Assembly: GCA_958454405.1 (NCBI GenBank)
Contig: CAUEBO010000048.1
Span: forward strand, 1-21,261
DNA from: an uncultured Eggerthellaceae bacterium
Lineage (GTDB): Bacteria; Actinomycetota; Coriobacteriia; Coriobacteriales; Eggerthellaceae
Length of the DNA stretch: 21,261 bases
Reading direction: 5' to 3'
Both the position numbers and the translations under genes were made by a program. The notes beneath the pieces are model-generated. The model made no database searches, had not been told where the DNA came from, and saw only the letters and a program-made list of their open reading frames with translations. Positions 7,415-15,182 of the stretch are shown here, one piece after another. Positions within the stretch are counted from its first letter, which is position 1. Each line of letters begins with the position of its first letter.

Positions 7415-8254
7415 CTACGCATCCACGCTCATAGTGAGCAAAAGCAGCGCATCGTGGGCGCGCGCCTCGTCGAGCATCTCCGAGGTAAGCACCGTGCCCC
7501 TCGGCACCATGAACTCCCCGTCGGCGCTCACGACGTCCTCGGCGGTCGTCTGGCCCAGCAGGAAGATGACCAGCTCCGCATCCTCATCGGCAAGTTCCGG
7601 CTGCGCTTCAACCGGTTCCTCCTCGAGTTCTTCTTCAGGCTCATCTTCGTCGGACTCTTCTTCTGACTCCTCCTCAGACTCCTCGAACTCCTCTTCAAAC
7701 TCTTCCTCGAGCTCCTCGACCTGGACGGACTCGGCCTCGGGGACGGCCTCGACTTCCTCTTCCGCCTGGTCGGCGGCGATGTCCGCGCTGCGCAGCTCGG
7801 CAGCGGTCCGCTCGCCGTCGTCCACGAACACGAACTCCGGAGAGAAGAACACGAACTGGTCGGCGGCGAACGTCGCCTTGGAATCAAGGACGAGCTCGGT
7901 CACCTTGCCGAACACGGGATCGAATCCGTACGAGGCCACGATGCCCAACCTGTTGCCCGTCTTGGAATAGACCTCGCTCCCTACGAGCCTGAAGCCGTCG
8001 TTCACGATGCCCAGGGCTTCATCCGACAGGGGCAGGAAATCGTTGCGGCTCTGCACGGTCATGAACGTATCGCCGACGGCGAGGGCCTTCTCGAACGGCA
8101 GGACCAGCGAGCTGTTCGTGCTCGCGCTGCTCACGATGTAGTGGCACACGCCCAGCGTGTCGCAATCCACGCGCAGATCGCTGACTTTGCCAAGCGCCTT
8201 GCGATCGTCAAGGCCGACGGCCTTTCGGGTGAGGATGGTTTCGTTCGTTTCCAT
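7415..8254 (-). CDS. PRC-barrel-like protein with long acidic tract
   Basis: A 279-aa soluble protein. Residues 1-60 and about 90-142 look like two PRC-barrel-type repeats (LTRKAVGLDDRKALGKVSDL; LVGSEVYSKTGNRLGIV). Residues about 165-226 are an almost uninterrupted Glu/Asp/Ser run. The C-terminus (about 229-279) is a small folded module with GTVLTSEMLDEA. GAGAGACG precedes the ATG at 8254. PRC-barrel proteins act in RNA processing, envelope or photosynthetic assembly, and none of these can be chosen here. The acidic linker suggests binding to cations or basic proteins. Fold assignment is tentative. Confidence 0.7.
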   Translation of the reverse strand: METNETILTRKAVGLDDRKALGKVSDLRVDCDTLGVCHYIVSSASTNSSLVLPFEKALAVGDTFMTVQSRNDFLPLSDEALGIVNDGFRLVGSEVYSKTGNRLGIVASYGFDPVFGKVTELVLDSKATFAADQFVFFSPEFVFVDDGERTAAELRSADIAADQAEEEVEAVPEAESVQVEELEEEFEEEFEESEEESEEESDEDEPEEELEEEPVEAQPELADEDAELVIFLLGQTTAEDVVSADGEFMVPRGTVLTSEMLDEARAHDALLLLTMSVDA

Positions 8255-8314
8255 AGCGTCTCTCTTCTCGTGATCGGTCCTCGGAGCAAGCTCCGCGTCT
8301 TCCTGCTTCCTGCC

Positions 8315-8320
8315 ATTGTA
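8315..8320 (-). promoter_or_regulatory. Candidate -10 box for the PRC-barrel-like gene
   Basis: Minus-strand TACAAT in the 99-bp gap after the VanW gene, giving a start near 8308 and a leader of about 50 nt. No convincing -35 hexamer is seen. Confidence 0.3.
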
Positions 8321-8353
8321 CCGAAAGCGCCGCGCGGACGCCTCCGCTTGCCG

Positions 8354-9235
8354 TCATTTCGTGGGCTCCACGCTTCCTTCCGACAGAACGACCGTGGCCG
8401 GCTGGGGCACCAGGTAGGTATCGGTGTGCATCAGATCGCTGTACTGCTTCACGCCGTCGCGGTAGTACACGCGATACGCTTCCGCCACGTAATGCAGATG
8501 CGACCCGGATCCCTCTTCGCTGTCCACGTACTGGTCGACCACCTTCGACGTCGCATCGATCGTCACGCCGTCTTCAAGAGGCTCGCCGATGATGGAAACC
8601 TCCACCGTCTGGCCGATCGCGCTCGCCGCAATGCGCACCGGGGCGTCGCCCGCGTTCTTTATCTGCAGATCCATGACTCCGTACACGAGCGTGGCATCGA
8701 GCCCGATGGGCGCATAGTCCGACGCGACGGAATGCGGATGGCGCTCGACTATTTCAAGATCGGCCTTCAGTGCGGCGATGTAAAGGGACGTCGACACCTG
8801 GCAGATGCCGCCGCCTGCGCCGTCCACCGTCTCGCTCCCCTGGATGACGGAAGCCGTGCGGTACCGCGGATCCTGTTCGACGTCGCCGACGCACTCGTTG
8901 AACGAGAACGTCTCGCCCGGTTCGATGACCACGCCGTCGATCGCATCGGCGGCCAGCCGCAGGTTCTCGGCGCGGTTGGCGTCGGTGCTCTGGGAGATGG
9001 CTTGGTAGTGCCCGATGACCACGCCGTCCGCCGCCTTCGGCTGCTGGTCTTGAGGCTCGGTCCGAACAACGGGATCGGGGTCGACGGCCTCAACCTGGTC
9101 GACGGGCATCGACACGGCGGTGAGCACCATGCAGAGGGCCACCAGCGCGCCGCACGCCGCGACGATGGGCAGATCCGACCGCGAGCGGCGGTGCGAGCTT
9201 GGCGACGCATGCTCTTTGCGATGCGCGGCGGCCAT
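8354..9235 (-). CDS. VanW-family membrane-anchored protein
   Basis: A 293-aa protein with a basic N-terminus, one membrane helix (about 23-43) and an extracytoplasmic VanW domain. Family marks are GETFSFNECVGD (107-118), the glycine-rich GGGICQVSTSLY (141-152), ERHPHS (164-169) and GLDAT (178-182). VanW is named from some vancomycin-resistance clusters but is widespread in Gram-positives with an unknown cell-wall-related role; no other van genes are present. The ATG follows the stop codon of the upstream gene with no gap (TAGATG), with an AGGATGATG ribosome site inside that gene, so the two are translationally coupled. Confidence 0.88.
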   Translation of the reverse strand: MAAAHRKEHASPSSHRRSRSDLPIVAACGALVALCMVLTAVSMPVDQVEAVDPDPVVRTEPQDQQPKAADGVVIGHYQAISQSTDANRAENLRLAADAIDGVVIEPGETFSFNECVGDVEQDPRYRTASVIQGSETVDGAGGGICQVSTSLYIAALKADLEIVERHPHSVASDYAPIGLDATLVYGVMDLQIKNAGDAPVRIAASAIGQTVEVSIIGEPLEDGVTIDATSKVVDQYVDSEEGSGSHLHYVAEAYRVYYRDGVKQYSDLMHTDTYLVPQPATVVLSEGSVEPTK

Positions 9236-10597
9236 CTACATCATCCTCGCGACCGCATCGAGCTTGATACGCTCCGAAACGCTCAGCTGTTGGCCGTGCG
9301 CGCGCAGCTCTTCGGCGAGCGCACAGGCGCGATCGGACTGGTCGGCCTTCACGTAGCACGCCAGCTCCTCGAATTGCGCCGCCCGCTTCTCCGCGGCGTC
9401 GGACGTGCGGCTGACGCTCTCCTTGAACAGGCGGGCTGCGACGGCGTATGCGCCCTTCGCTTTCAGGGAGCGGGCCTTCCCAAGGCAATCCTCGAACGAG
9501 AGCTCGCGGGGAGCGGGCGCCGCTTCCCGTGCGCAACCCGAATCGGGCGCCGGCGCAAGCGTGCGGACGGGCTCGGAGGCCGATGCCGGCTCGAGAGCTG
9601 GTTCGAGCTCAGGCTCGGGCTCAGGCTGCCAATCCAGATCGAGCACGGATTCGGAAACCGGCTCTGAAGCAGGTTCGGGCTCGAGAACCGGGAATGCGGG
9701 CTCAGAGGCGCATTCGGGCACGAAGGCGGGCATCGGCTCGGGCGCGCCCTCGGGCTCGAAATCGATCTCGTCCACCCACGCGGGATCGGAAGCGCGCCCG
9801 CACGCAGCCTCGGACGCCGGCGCGAACCCGGAAACGCGCTCGCCTGCGGGTTCGGGTTCGGATGCAGGCTCGAAAGCACCCTCGGGTCCGGATGCGCCCG
9901 CGCCTGCGAGGCCGGAGCGGTCGGAAGCAGGCCCGGACGCGGGAGCGATCCCAGGCTCGCAAGCCGGTTCGCGTTCGAAAACAAGCTCGGGCTCGGATGC
10001 GGGCGCCGGCCCAGAAGCGCGCTCGCACGCACGCTCACCTGCAGGTTCGGTCTCTTCCGGCACACAAGACGCGGCGCCGGCCGATGCCGCGAGCGCGACG
10101 GCGGAATCCCATCCGGGGATCGGCGCGGACGAACGGGCGGAGGGCTGCGGTGCGGTTTTCTCAGCCGGGATGCAAAGATCGCCGCCGAGCACGGCGGGCG
10201 TCTCGAAGGGCCCGCGCGCCGGATCGGGGCGGGCGGCGCCCAGGGGCACGACGACCGGAGTCCGCTTCGACGCGTTCGAAGGCCTGCCGTCTGCACGGGA
10301 AGGGCGGCGGGCGTGCCTTGGTGCCGATTCCGGCGCGGGGCGCAGAACGCCCGGCGAGGCCTTCACGTACACGGCGATTGGAACGACCAGGCTCGCAACC
10401 GCCAGGATGGGCATCGCCCACTGCTGGCGCCCTGCCAGCACGAGGACGGCGAACGCAGCCGCGACAAGCGCCAACGATGCGAACGAGAGCATGACGGAAC
10501 GCCCGAACCGGGCCCCGCCGCTTCGGGCGTAGCAGATGGCAACCCCCGCCACGATGACGGCGGCCATGAAGGTCAACCCCCATCCGCTTACTTGCAT
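9236..10597 (-). CDS. Three-TM protein with Glu/Pro/Ala-rich repeat region and helical C-terminus
   Basis: A 453-aa protein. Three membrane helices lie at about 7-24, 34-56 and 60-78. A long disordered stretch (about 84-365) is rich in EPE, EPA and SEP motifs. A C-terminal helical region (about 368-453: SFEDCLGKARSLKAKGAYAVAARLFKE) resembles a tetratricopeptide-type fold. The ATG at 10597 with GGGAG upstream is preferred to a TTG at 10642. No known function. The disordered part may span the wall or cytoplasm depending on topology. Coupling to the VanW gene suggests a shared envelope role. The repeats create long but meaningless open frames on the opposite strand. Confidence 0.75.
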   Translation of the reverse strand: MQVSGWGLTFMAAVIVAGVAICYARSGGARFGRSVMLSFASLALVAAAFAVLVLAGRQQWAMPILAVASLVVPIAVYVKASPGVLRPAPESAPRHARRPSRADGRPSNASKRTPVVVPLGAARPDPARGPFETPAVLGGDLCIPAEKTAPQPSARSSAPIPGWDSAVALAASAGAASCVPEETEPAGERACERASGPAPASEPELVFEREPACEPGIAPASGPASDRSGLAGAGASGPEGAFEPASEPEPAGERVSGFAPASEAACGRASDPAWVDEIDFEPEGAPEPMPAFVPECASEPAFPVLEPEPASEPVSESVLDLDWQPEPEPELEPALEPASASEPVRTLAPAPDSGCAREAAPAPRELSFEDCLGKARSLKAKGAYAVAARLFKESVSRTSDAAEKRAAQFEELACYVKADQSDRACALAEELRAHGQQLSVSERIKLDAVARMM

Positions 10598-10668
10598 TGC
10601 CGCACTCCCGCCACACGATCGCTTCGATACAAACAAAGGCAAAAAACCATTCTACCCTTATGGGCGCA

Positions 10669-10674
10669 ATTATA
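10669..10674 (-). promoter_or_regulatory. Candidate -10 box for the 3-TM/VanW operon
   Basis: Minus-strand TATAAT within an AT-rich island of the 10598-10884 gap puts a start near 10661, about 64 nt before the ATG. A second possible -10 (TAGAAT) lies at 10649-10654. -35 matches are poor for both. Confidence 0.35.
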
Positions 10675-10814
10675 TAAGAACATGCCGAAGAAACGCAGGG
10701 AATACCTGCTCAACGATCGTTTGAAACTCATCACGGTCAGCGGCGCCTTCGCACGCCCGCCCCTCCGCCGCAAGGGAAGGCCGTCGCAAGCCGAAAACGG
10801 CGCACCGTACCGAA

Positions 10815-10845
10815 AGCGGCGGGCACCCGATGGATGCCCGCCGCT
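10815..10845 (-). terminator. Intrinsic terminator of guaB
   Basis: AGCGGCGGGCA (10815-10825) and TGCCCGCCGCT (10835-10845) form a perfect 11-bp stem with a nine-base loop, 40 bp after the guaB stop. On the minus strand it ends in a short T-run (CTTTCGG). Confidence 0.75.
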
Positions 10846-10884
10846 CTGCCAATTCGAAACCGTCCGCCCTCGCGCTGCGGACGT

Positions 10885-12405
10885 CTAGTGGATGGTGTTG
10901 CTCACGTAAGGGGTCTTGTCCTTCAGCACCACGTCGTGCGCGCCGCCTTCCACGATGGACGTGGACGACACCACGGTGAGCTTCGCCTTCTCCTGCAGTT
11001 CCGCGATGGTGATGGCGCCGCAGTTGCACATGGTGGACTTCACCTTGGAAAGCGTGAGGTCCACGTTGTCCTTGAGCGACCCGGCGTAGGGCACGTAGCT
11101 GTCCACGCCCTCCTCGAACGACAGGCCCTTCTTGTCGCCGCCCAGGTCGTAGCGCTGCCAGTTGCGCGCGCGGGCGCTGCCCTCGCCCCAGTACTCCTTC
11201 ATGTAGGAGCCGTTGATGTTCACCTTGTTCGTGGGGCTCTCGTCGAAGCGGGCGAAGTAGCGGCCCAGCATGACGAAGTCGGAGCCCATGGCCAGAGCAA
11301 GCGTCAGATGATGATCGTACACGATGCCGCCGTCGGAGCAGATGGGAATGTAGACGCCCGTCTCCTCGAAGTACTCGTCGCGCGCCTTCGCCACCTCGAT
11401 CACCGCCGTGGCCTGGCCGCGCCCGATGCCCTTCTGCTCGCGCGTGATGCAGATGGAGCCGCCGCCAATGCCGATTTTGACGAAGTCCGCGCCCGCGTCG
11501 GCCAGGAAGCGGAAGCCTTCGGCGTCCACCACGTTGCCTGCGCCCACCTTCACGTCGTCGCCGTACTGCTCGCGAATCCATTCGATCGTGATCTTCTGCC
11601 AATCGGAATAGCCCTCGGAGCTGTCGATGCACAGCGCGTCCGCACCCGCCTCCACGAGCGCCGGCACGCGCTCGGCGAAGTCGCGGGTGTTGATGCCCGC
11701 GCCCACCATGTAGCGCTTGTGGTTGTCCAGCATCTCGTTGGGATTCGACTTGTGCGAATCGTAGTCCTTGCGGAACACCAGATACAGCAGATGGTCCTCG
11801 TCGTCGACGACGGGCAAGGAGTTCAGCTTGTTGTCCCAGATGATGTCGTTGGCCGCCTTGAGGGACGTGTCGGCCGGCGCCACGATGAGCTTCTCGCGCG
11901 GCGTCATGAAGTCCGACACCTTCTCGTCCATCGACATGCGCGACAGGCGGTAGTCGCGGTCGGTCACGATGCCGACCAGCTTGCCGTGCGGCGAGCCGTC
12001 CTCGGTGACGGGCATGGTGGAGTGGCCGTGCTCCTCCTTGAGCGCCAGCACCTCGGCCAGCGTCATCGCAGGCGACAGGTTCGCGTCGCTCGTCACGAAC
12101 CCGGCCTTGTAGTCTTTCACGCGGGCGACCATGGCCGCCTGGCTCTCGATGGGCTGCGAGCCGAAAACGAACGACAGGCCGCCTTCCGTGGCCAGGGCGA
12201 TGGCCATGCCGTCGTCGGACACGGCCTGCATGATGGCCGACACCATGGGAACGTTCAGCGAGATGGCGGGCTCCTCGCCACGCTTGAACTTCACGAGCGG
12301 CGTCTTCAAGCTGACATCCGCGGGAATGCACTGGGACGACGAGTGGCCGGGAACCAGCAGGTACTCGTTGAACGTGCGGGACGGCTCATCGAAATAGTAG
12401 GCCAT
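10885..12405 (-). CDS. guaB: IMP dehydrogenase
   Basis: A 506-aa enzyme that oxidises IMP to XMP with NAD, the committed step of guanine nucleotide synthesis. The TIM barrel is interrupted by two CBS domains (about 102-155 and 163-216). The catalytic loop GIGGGSICITR carries Cys319; GGGSIC is followed by GIGRGQATA. The mobile flap includes the Arg418-Tyr419 pair (NWQRY) and a later VPYAGS segment. GGAGGAG lies three bases before the ATG; an ATG four codons upstream has no ribosome site. Length and motifs match a full IMP dehydrogenase rather than GMP reductase. The gene is monocistronic between its own promoter and terminator. Confidence 0.93.
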   Translation of the reverse strand: MAYYFDEPSRTFNEYLLVPGHSSSQCIPADVSLKTPLVKFKRGEEPAISLNVPMVSAIMQAVSDDGMAIALATEGGLSFVFGSQPIESQAAMVARVKDYKAGFVTSDANLSPAMTLAEVLALKEEHGHSTMPVTEDGSPHGKLVGIVTDRDYRLSRMSMDEKVSDFMTPREKLIVAPADTSLKAANDIIWDNKLNSLPVVDDEDHLLYLVFRKDYDSHKSNPNEMLDNHKRYMVGAGINTRDFAERVPALVEAGADALCIDSSEGYSDWQKITIEWIREQYGDDVKVGAGNVVDAEGFRFLADAGADFVKIGIGGGSICITREQKGIGRGQATAVIEVAKARDEYFEETGVYIPICSDGGIVYDHHLTLALAMGSDFVMLGRYFARFDESPTNKVNINGSYMKEYWGEGSARARNWQRYDLGGDKKGLSFEEGVDSYVPYAGSLKDNVDLTLSKVKSTMCNCGAITIAELQEKAKLTVVSSTSIVEGGAHDVVLKDKTPYVSNTIH

Positions 12406-12463
12406 GTACTCCTCCATCTGCGGTCGACATGATGCGCGGGCGAGCGCGGTTTCGAATGCGCAA

Positions 12464-12492
12464 CGGCCCGTCCTCGCGCCGAGGAAGGGCCG
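12464..12492 (-). promoter_or_regulatory. Stem-loop in the guaB 5' leader
   Basis: CGGCCC (12464-12469) pairs with GGGCCG (12487-12492). After one mismatch, TCCTCG (12471-12476) pairs with CGAGGA (12480-12485), leaving a three-base loop. It lies between the predicted guaB promoter and the ribosome site. No U-run follows, so it is not a simple terminator; a leader regulatory or stabilising structure is possible. Confidence 0.5.
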
Positions 12493-12523
12493 CCAAGCAT
12501 CCGTTGCCCAGGTGTTACCCGCT

Positions 12524-12529
12524 ATTATA
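12524..12529 (-). promoter_or_regulatory. -10 box of the guaB promoter
   Basis: Perfect TATAAT (in GGCTATAATAGC) on the minus strand, about 120 bp upstream of guaB. The -35 region is GC-rich and weak. Between this box and the XRE promoter at 12738, I see no gene and no clear structure. Confidence 0.55.
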
Positions 12530-12737
12530 GCCACGGGGACGCTTCGGGCGAAAGGAATAGCGCCGAATGTGGAGAAATATACGTGGGCGACCGGAAGCGC
12601 CTCAGGCGATGCGGCGGAACCTGATCGCACGCGCCGCAGGCGATGTCGCCGGCCTCCAAACACGCATGCCGCAGGCACCCGCTCTGCCCCTCCCCGCGAG
12701 GCTTCCGCCTTCCGCATCCGCCGCGCGAAACAAATAT

Positions 12738-12797
12738 GGAAAGCAAGCTTTACATCAAGTGAGCATGCGCGTATACTTCATGGAAAGCTAGCTTTAC
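12738..12797 (+). promoter_or_regulatory. XRE operon promoter with two palindromic operators
   Basis: TTTACA (12749-12754), 17 bp, then TATACT (12772-12777) is a near-consensus promoter. Two copies of a 16-mer flank it: GGAAAGCAAGCTTTAC (12738-12753) overlaps the -35, and GGAAAGCTAGCTTTAC (12782-12797) covers the start site. They differ at one base, each has a palindromic AAAGC..GCTTT core, and they are 44 bp apart (about four helical turns). This is the layout of autorepression by the XRE protein encoded just downstream. Confidence 0.75.
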
Positions 12798-12836
12798 CTA
12801 AAGGGTCGATCGCCCTTGGCCGCGGAAGGAGCGCGC

Positions 12837-13043
12837 ATGGAAAACCGCCTGGAAGAGCTGCGGAAAGCGCGCGGCATCAAGCAGGAGGACCTCGCCTTCG
12901 AGCTCGGCGTGTCGCGCCAGACCATCAGCTCGCTGGAGAAGGGGCGCTACAACCCCTCCATCATCTTGGCGTTCAAGATCGCACGGCGGTTCGATCTGCG
13001 GATCGAAGACGTATTCATCTACCAGGAGGACGACCATGAATAA
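12837..13043 (+). CDS. Small XRE-family (Cro/CI-type) HTH regulator
   Basis: A 68-aa protein consisting almost entirely of an HTH_3 domain: RLEELRKARGIKQEDLAFEL, then GVSRQTISSLEKGRYNPSI and the family ending RFDLRIEDVF. The ATG follows AAGGAG; an in-frame TTG upstream (12816) is not preferred. It overlaps the next gene by eight bases. Such pairs of a short XRE protein and a small membrane protein are common in Gram-positives. It probably represses its own operon through the twin sites at 12738-12797. Confidence 0.9.
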   Translation: MENRLEELRKARGIKQEDLAFELGVSRQTISSLEKGRYNPSIILAFKIARRFDLRIEDVFIYQEDDHE

Positions 13044-13452
13044 GAAGACGGCATACCTCACCCTGTCCCTAGCGGGCGCGCTCGCACTGGTCACTCTCGC
13101 GCTCGCGCTCGACGTGGGCGGCATCTCCCGCGTCGTGCCCACCGCCGCCAAGGCCGTGTGGGGCTTCGGGGGCTGCGCCCTCGCGCTGCTCATTTGCGGC
13201 GCGGCAGCGCTCTTCCACAAGCCGACGGACCAAGAACTCGTCAATCAGTACGACGAGCGCAATATAGCCATCGGAAACCTTGCTGCAAAAAGCGCATTCA
13301 GCCTGTTCACCATTCTGATGCCCCTTATAACGCTTGTGCTGTTCGTGCTCGACCAGATCTCGCTTGCAGGAACGCTGACGCTGATCGCCGTCGAAGTGGT
13401 CGCATTCATCGCCTACCTCGTCCAGATCGCGCGCATCCAGAAAACGATGTAG
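13036..13452 (+). CDS. Four-TM membrane protein, partner of XRE regulator (DUF2178-like)
   Basis: A 138-aa protein with membrane helices at about 5-25, 37-60, 86-108 and 110-132, and a YDERN motif (72-76) before the third helix. That helix layout and the DER motif resemble the DUF2178-type small membrane proteins that travel with short XRE regulators. AGGAGG lies inside the upstream gene, and the start overlaps its end, so the two are translationally coupled. Biochemical role unknown. Confidence 0.82.
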   Translation: MNKKTAYLTLSLAGALALVTLALALDVGGISRVVPTAAKAVWGFGGCALALLICGAAALFHKPTDQELVNQYDERNIAIGNLAAKSAFSLFTILMPLITLVLFVLDQISLAGTLTLIAVEVVAFIAYLVQIARIQKTM

Positions 13453-13478
13453 GCGCGCCCCGCCGAGCGCGGCATGGA

Positions 13479-13548
13479 GCTGGGCGCAAAGCCGCGCGCC
13501 CAGCGCGGGGTAGCGGCGGGCGCGGCCGACCGGGCCCGCCGCTACCCC
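13479..13548. terminator. Two strong hairpins between convergent genes
   Basis: The first is GCTGGGCGC (13479-13487) with GCGCCCAGC (13496-13504). The second is a 15-bp perfect stem, 13507-13521 with 13534-13548 (GGGGTAGCGGCGGGC and its complement), which contains the stop codon of the transporter gene (13542). They separate the membrane-protein gene (plus) from the transporter (minus). No U-runs are seen, so they may act as bidirectional barriers. Confidence 0.55.
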
Positions 13549-14951
13549 AGCCCCATCCACGCGCTCACGATGGGCACGTAGCCCGCCACGAACACCGCGA
13601 TGATGAGCACGGGCAGCACGAAGCGCACGTACCCGCGCGCCCAACGGGGGAACCGCACGCCCTTCCCCTCGTCGGCCTCGGCCACGAACGCATCGAAGCC
13701 CCAGCCGCGCTTCGCCGTGCAGAACAACAGGAACACGAGCCCGCCCAGCGGCAGCACGTTGTTCGACATGAGAAAGTCCTCGATGGCCTGGATGTTGCCG
13801 ATGCCCGGCACCTCCACGCCCGCCCACAGGTTGAACCCGAGCGCGCACGGCAGCGACAAAACGGCAAGGGCGATGCCGTTCACCAGGCAGGCGCGCTTGC
13901 GCGACATGCCCCATTCGTCCATGGAGAAGCTCATGATGTTCTCGAATACCGCGATGACCGTGGACAGCGCCGCAAAGCTCATGAACAGGAAGAACAGCGC
14001 GCCCCACAGCTGCCCGAACGGCATTTGCCCGAACACGCTGGGCAGGGTGATGAACACGAGCCCCGGGCCGCTGCCCGGCTCCACCCCGAACGCAAAGCAC
14101 GCCGGAAAGATGATGAGGCCCGCCATGAACGCCACGAGCGTGTCCAGCCCGCCAATGCGCAGGGCCTCGCCCGTCAACCGGTGGCCCTTGTCGATGTAGC
14201 TGCCGAAGATGGACATGGAGCCCACTCCCACCGACACCGTGAAGAACGCCTGGCCCATGGCCGCGAACACCGCGTCGGCGAAGGTGCCCCACTGGTCCGC
14301 CGGCGTCGCCCCCGCGAACAGCTTCCCGAAATCGGGCATGAGGTAGAACGCGAGCCCGCCTTCCGCGCCGGGCAGCGTGACCGCGCGCACGCACAGCACC
14401 GCCAGCACGGCGAACAGCGCCACCATCATCGCCTTCGTCACGCGCTCCACGCCGTTGCGCAGGCCGGAGCGCGTAACCACCACCCCAATGGCCACCACCA
14501 CCAGCATGAACGCGACCATTTGGAACGGATCTGCAAGCAGTGCGTCGTACACGCCCCCCACGGCGGCGGCGTCCATGCCCTCGAAGGTTCCCGCCATGCT
14601 GAACAGGGTGAAGGCAAGCATCCAGCCGGCGACCGTGGTGTAGAACATCATGAGCAGGTAGTTGCCCGCCAAGGCTATCCACTTGAAGCGATGCCACTTC
14701 GTGCCGGCCGGCTCGAGTTCGTCGAAGCTCCGGGCGACGCCCTTCTGGCTGGCGCGCCCCACCGCGAACTCCATCACCAGGATGGGCAGCGAGAACACCA
14801 CGAGGAACAGCAAGAAGAGCAGCACGAACGCCGCGCCGCCGTACTGGCCCACGATGTAGGGGAAGCGCCACACGTTTCCCAACCCGATAGCGCAGCCTGC
14901 GCTGATCAGGATGAACCCGAACCTGGAACCGAACTTCTCGCGCGTTGCCAC
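13542..14951 (-). CDS. Sodium:neurotransmitter symporter (NSS/SNF) family transporter
   Basis: A 469-aa, polytopic membrane protein of the LeuT/MhsT class, which couples sodium entry to uptake of amino acids or related amines. TM1 has the family's broken-helix motif (SAGCAIGLGNVWRFPYIVG, about 17-35). The TM6 segment FFTVSVGVGSMSIFGSYI matches LeuT's unwound helix. About eleven helices are visible, usual for bacterial NSS. The start is GTG at 14951 with GAGGG six bases upstream; the open frame continues to 15158 but upstream residues are not transporter-like. The substrate cannot be predicted. Confidence 0.88.
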   Translation of the reverse strand: MATREKFGSRFGFILISAGCAIGLGNVWRFPYIVGQYGGAAFVLLFLLFLVVFSLPILVMEFAVGRASQKGVARSFDELEPAGTKWHRFKWIALAGNYLLMMFYTTVAGWMLAFTLFSMAGTFEGMDAAAVGGVYDALLADPFQMVAFMLVVVAIGVVVTRSGLRNGVERVTKAMMVALFAVLAVLCVRAVTLPGAEGGLAFYLMPDFGKLFAGATPADQWGTFADAVFAAMGQAFFTVSVGVGSMSIFGSYIDKGHRLTGEALRIGGLDTLVAFMAGLIIFPACFAFGVEPGSGPGLVFITLPSVFGQMPFGQLWGALFFLFMSFAALSTVIAVFENIMSFSMDEWGMSRKRACLVNGIALAVLSLPCALGFNLWAGVEVPGIGNIQAIEDFLMSNNVLPLGGLVFLLFCTAKRGWGFDAFVAEADEGKGVRFPRWARGYVRFVLPVLIIAVFVAGYVPIVSAWMGLG

Positions 14952-14958
14952 GAACCCT

Positions 14959-14992
14959 CGCTTTCGAAAGCGCCCGGAAGGCGCCCGGGCGC
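14959..14992 (-). promoter_or_regulatory. Palindrome and hairpin at the transporter translation start
   Basis: CGCTTTCGAAAGCG (14959-14972) is a perfect 14-bp palindrome touching the ribosome site of the transporter. Overlapping it, GCGCCCGG (14970-14977) and CCGGGCGC (14985-14992) form an 8-bp stem followed on the minus strand by TTTCG. This may terminate methyltransferase read-through, control transporter translation, or be an operator. The rest of 14993-15182 shows nothing recognisable. Confidence 0.4.
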
Positions 14993-15182
14993 GATGGTGC
15001 AGTGCGAGCCAGTGTAGCGGAAAGAGCCCGGCCACGCCAGACGCGCCGCGCGAGCGATCAGGAAGCCTGGCAAGAAGGCCCTCCTCCACGCGAGCGAGCC
15101 GGCGCTGCGAGACGAGACGGAACGGGATTGCTTCGACGAGGCGAAAACGGGCGCGCAACCCCTCCGCCCCTTCGTCACGCTT

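Noticed and set aside
9405..10060. Tandem DNA repeats resembling a CRISPR or minisatellite
   Set aside because: The GGCTCGGGCTC-type repetition is irregular and keeps the reading frame; it reflects Glu/Pro/Ser codons, not a repeat-spacer array. No CRISPR array is present in the window.
9405..10532. Ser/Gly/Ala-repeat protein (375 codons) on the plus strand
   Set aside because: Produced by reading the Glu/Pro repeat gene backwards. It lacks a ribosome site, and the minus-strand frame has membrane helices and a coupled downstream gene.
10834..12432. 532-codon open frame antisense to guaB
   Set aside because: Same explanation: guaB has all catalytic residues in the other frame, and this translation is low in motifs.
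13158..15017. 619-codon open frame antisense to the NSS transporter
   Set aside because: Shadow frame; rich in His, Arg and Glu with no fold signature, while the opposite strand encodes a clear LeuT-type transporter.
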